Assembly (NCBI GenBank): GCA_902465495.1
Contig: CABQND010000049.1
Span: 1-15,151, forward strand
Reading direction: 5' to 3'
DNA from: an uncultured Eubacteriales bacterium
Lineage (GTDB): Bacteria; Bacillota; Clostridia; Christensenellales; Borkfalkiaceae
Length of the DNA stretch: 15,151 bases
The first letter of the stretch is position 1. Each line of letters begins with the position of its first letter. The notes below the pieces were generated by a model, which was not told the origin of the DNA, did not search any database, and saw only the letters and a program-made list of their open reading frames with translations. Made by a program: the position numbers and the translations under genes. This document shows positions 15,116 through 15,151 of the stretch, in pieces.

Positions 15116-15151
15116 TCCGAAAAATAAAAAACACGTTTTGCCCGCCACTAT

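Noticed and set aside
1..15151. CRISPR arrays, tRNA or rRNA genes, insertion sequences, phage or attachment sites.
   Set aside because: No direct-repeat array, tRNA-like fold, transposase or integrase was recognised. Nearly all of the window is explained by eight coding genes and their control regions.

Overview
The window is one minus-strand gene block of about 15 kb. It looks like a carbohydrate-utilisation locus of a Gram-positive bacterium (Bacillota, probably a gut-type Clostridia). Supporting features are lipoprotein signal peptides on every exported protein, AGGAGG-type ribosome binding sites, sigma-A promoters close to TTGACA/TATAAT, and a CUT1-type sugar ABC importer without its own ATPase. 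Base composition looks near 50% GC inside genes and strongly AT-rich in the two promoter regions. A finer taxonomic placement cannot be supported from the sequence alone.

The order of transcription runs from high to low coordinates. (1) 15047-15115 holds a near-consensus promoter with an inverted repeat across its -10, a candidate operator. It drives a 309-residue regulator (14117-15046) made of an ArsR-like winged helix fused to a large C-terminal domain, and a strong intrinsic terminator follows at 14051-14088. (2) 13843-14050 is the AT-rich control region of the operon: a 17-bp palindrome, an extended -10 promoter, and a leader of about 100 nt with a 9-bp long-range inverted repeat and a possible CcpA (cre) site. 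(3) 12430-13842, 11442-12425 and 10555-11436 encode a solute-binding lipoprotein and two permeases, nearly touching. (4) 6763-10533 encodes a 1256-residue lipoprotein with four CBM9-like modules separated by about five carboxypeptidase-regulatory-like beta-sandwich repeats. (5) 4267-6747 and 1819-4212 encode two paralogous GH43 lipoproteins with the same four-part layout. An intrinsic terminator-like hairpin sits between them, directly against the ribosome binding site of the second. (6) 45-1778 encodes a compact GH2 enzyme without a signal peptide, followed by a 15-bp GC-rich terminator hairpin at the window edge.

A coherent working model is as follows. The multi-module lipoprotein holds a plant-type polysaccharide or its fragments at the cell surface. 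The GH43 lipoproteins trim side chains or ends, probably arabinofuranosyl or xylosyl residues. The binding protein and permeases import the oligosaccharide using a shared MsmX-type ATPase encoded elsewhere. GH2 finishes degradation in the cytoplasm, and the ArsR-like fusion protein may sense the sugar. This resembles a Gram-positive polysaccharide utilisation locus. The exact substrate is not determined by the sequence. The most unusual items are the large CBM9/beta-sandwich lipoprotein, the ArsR-like regulator with a large extra domain, and the terminator abutting a ribosome binding site.
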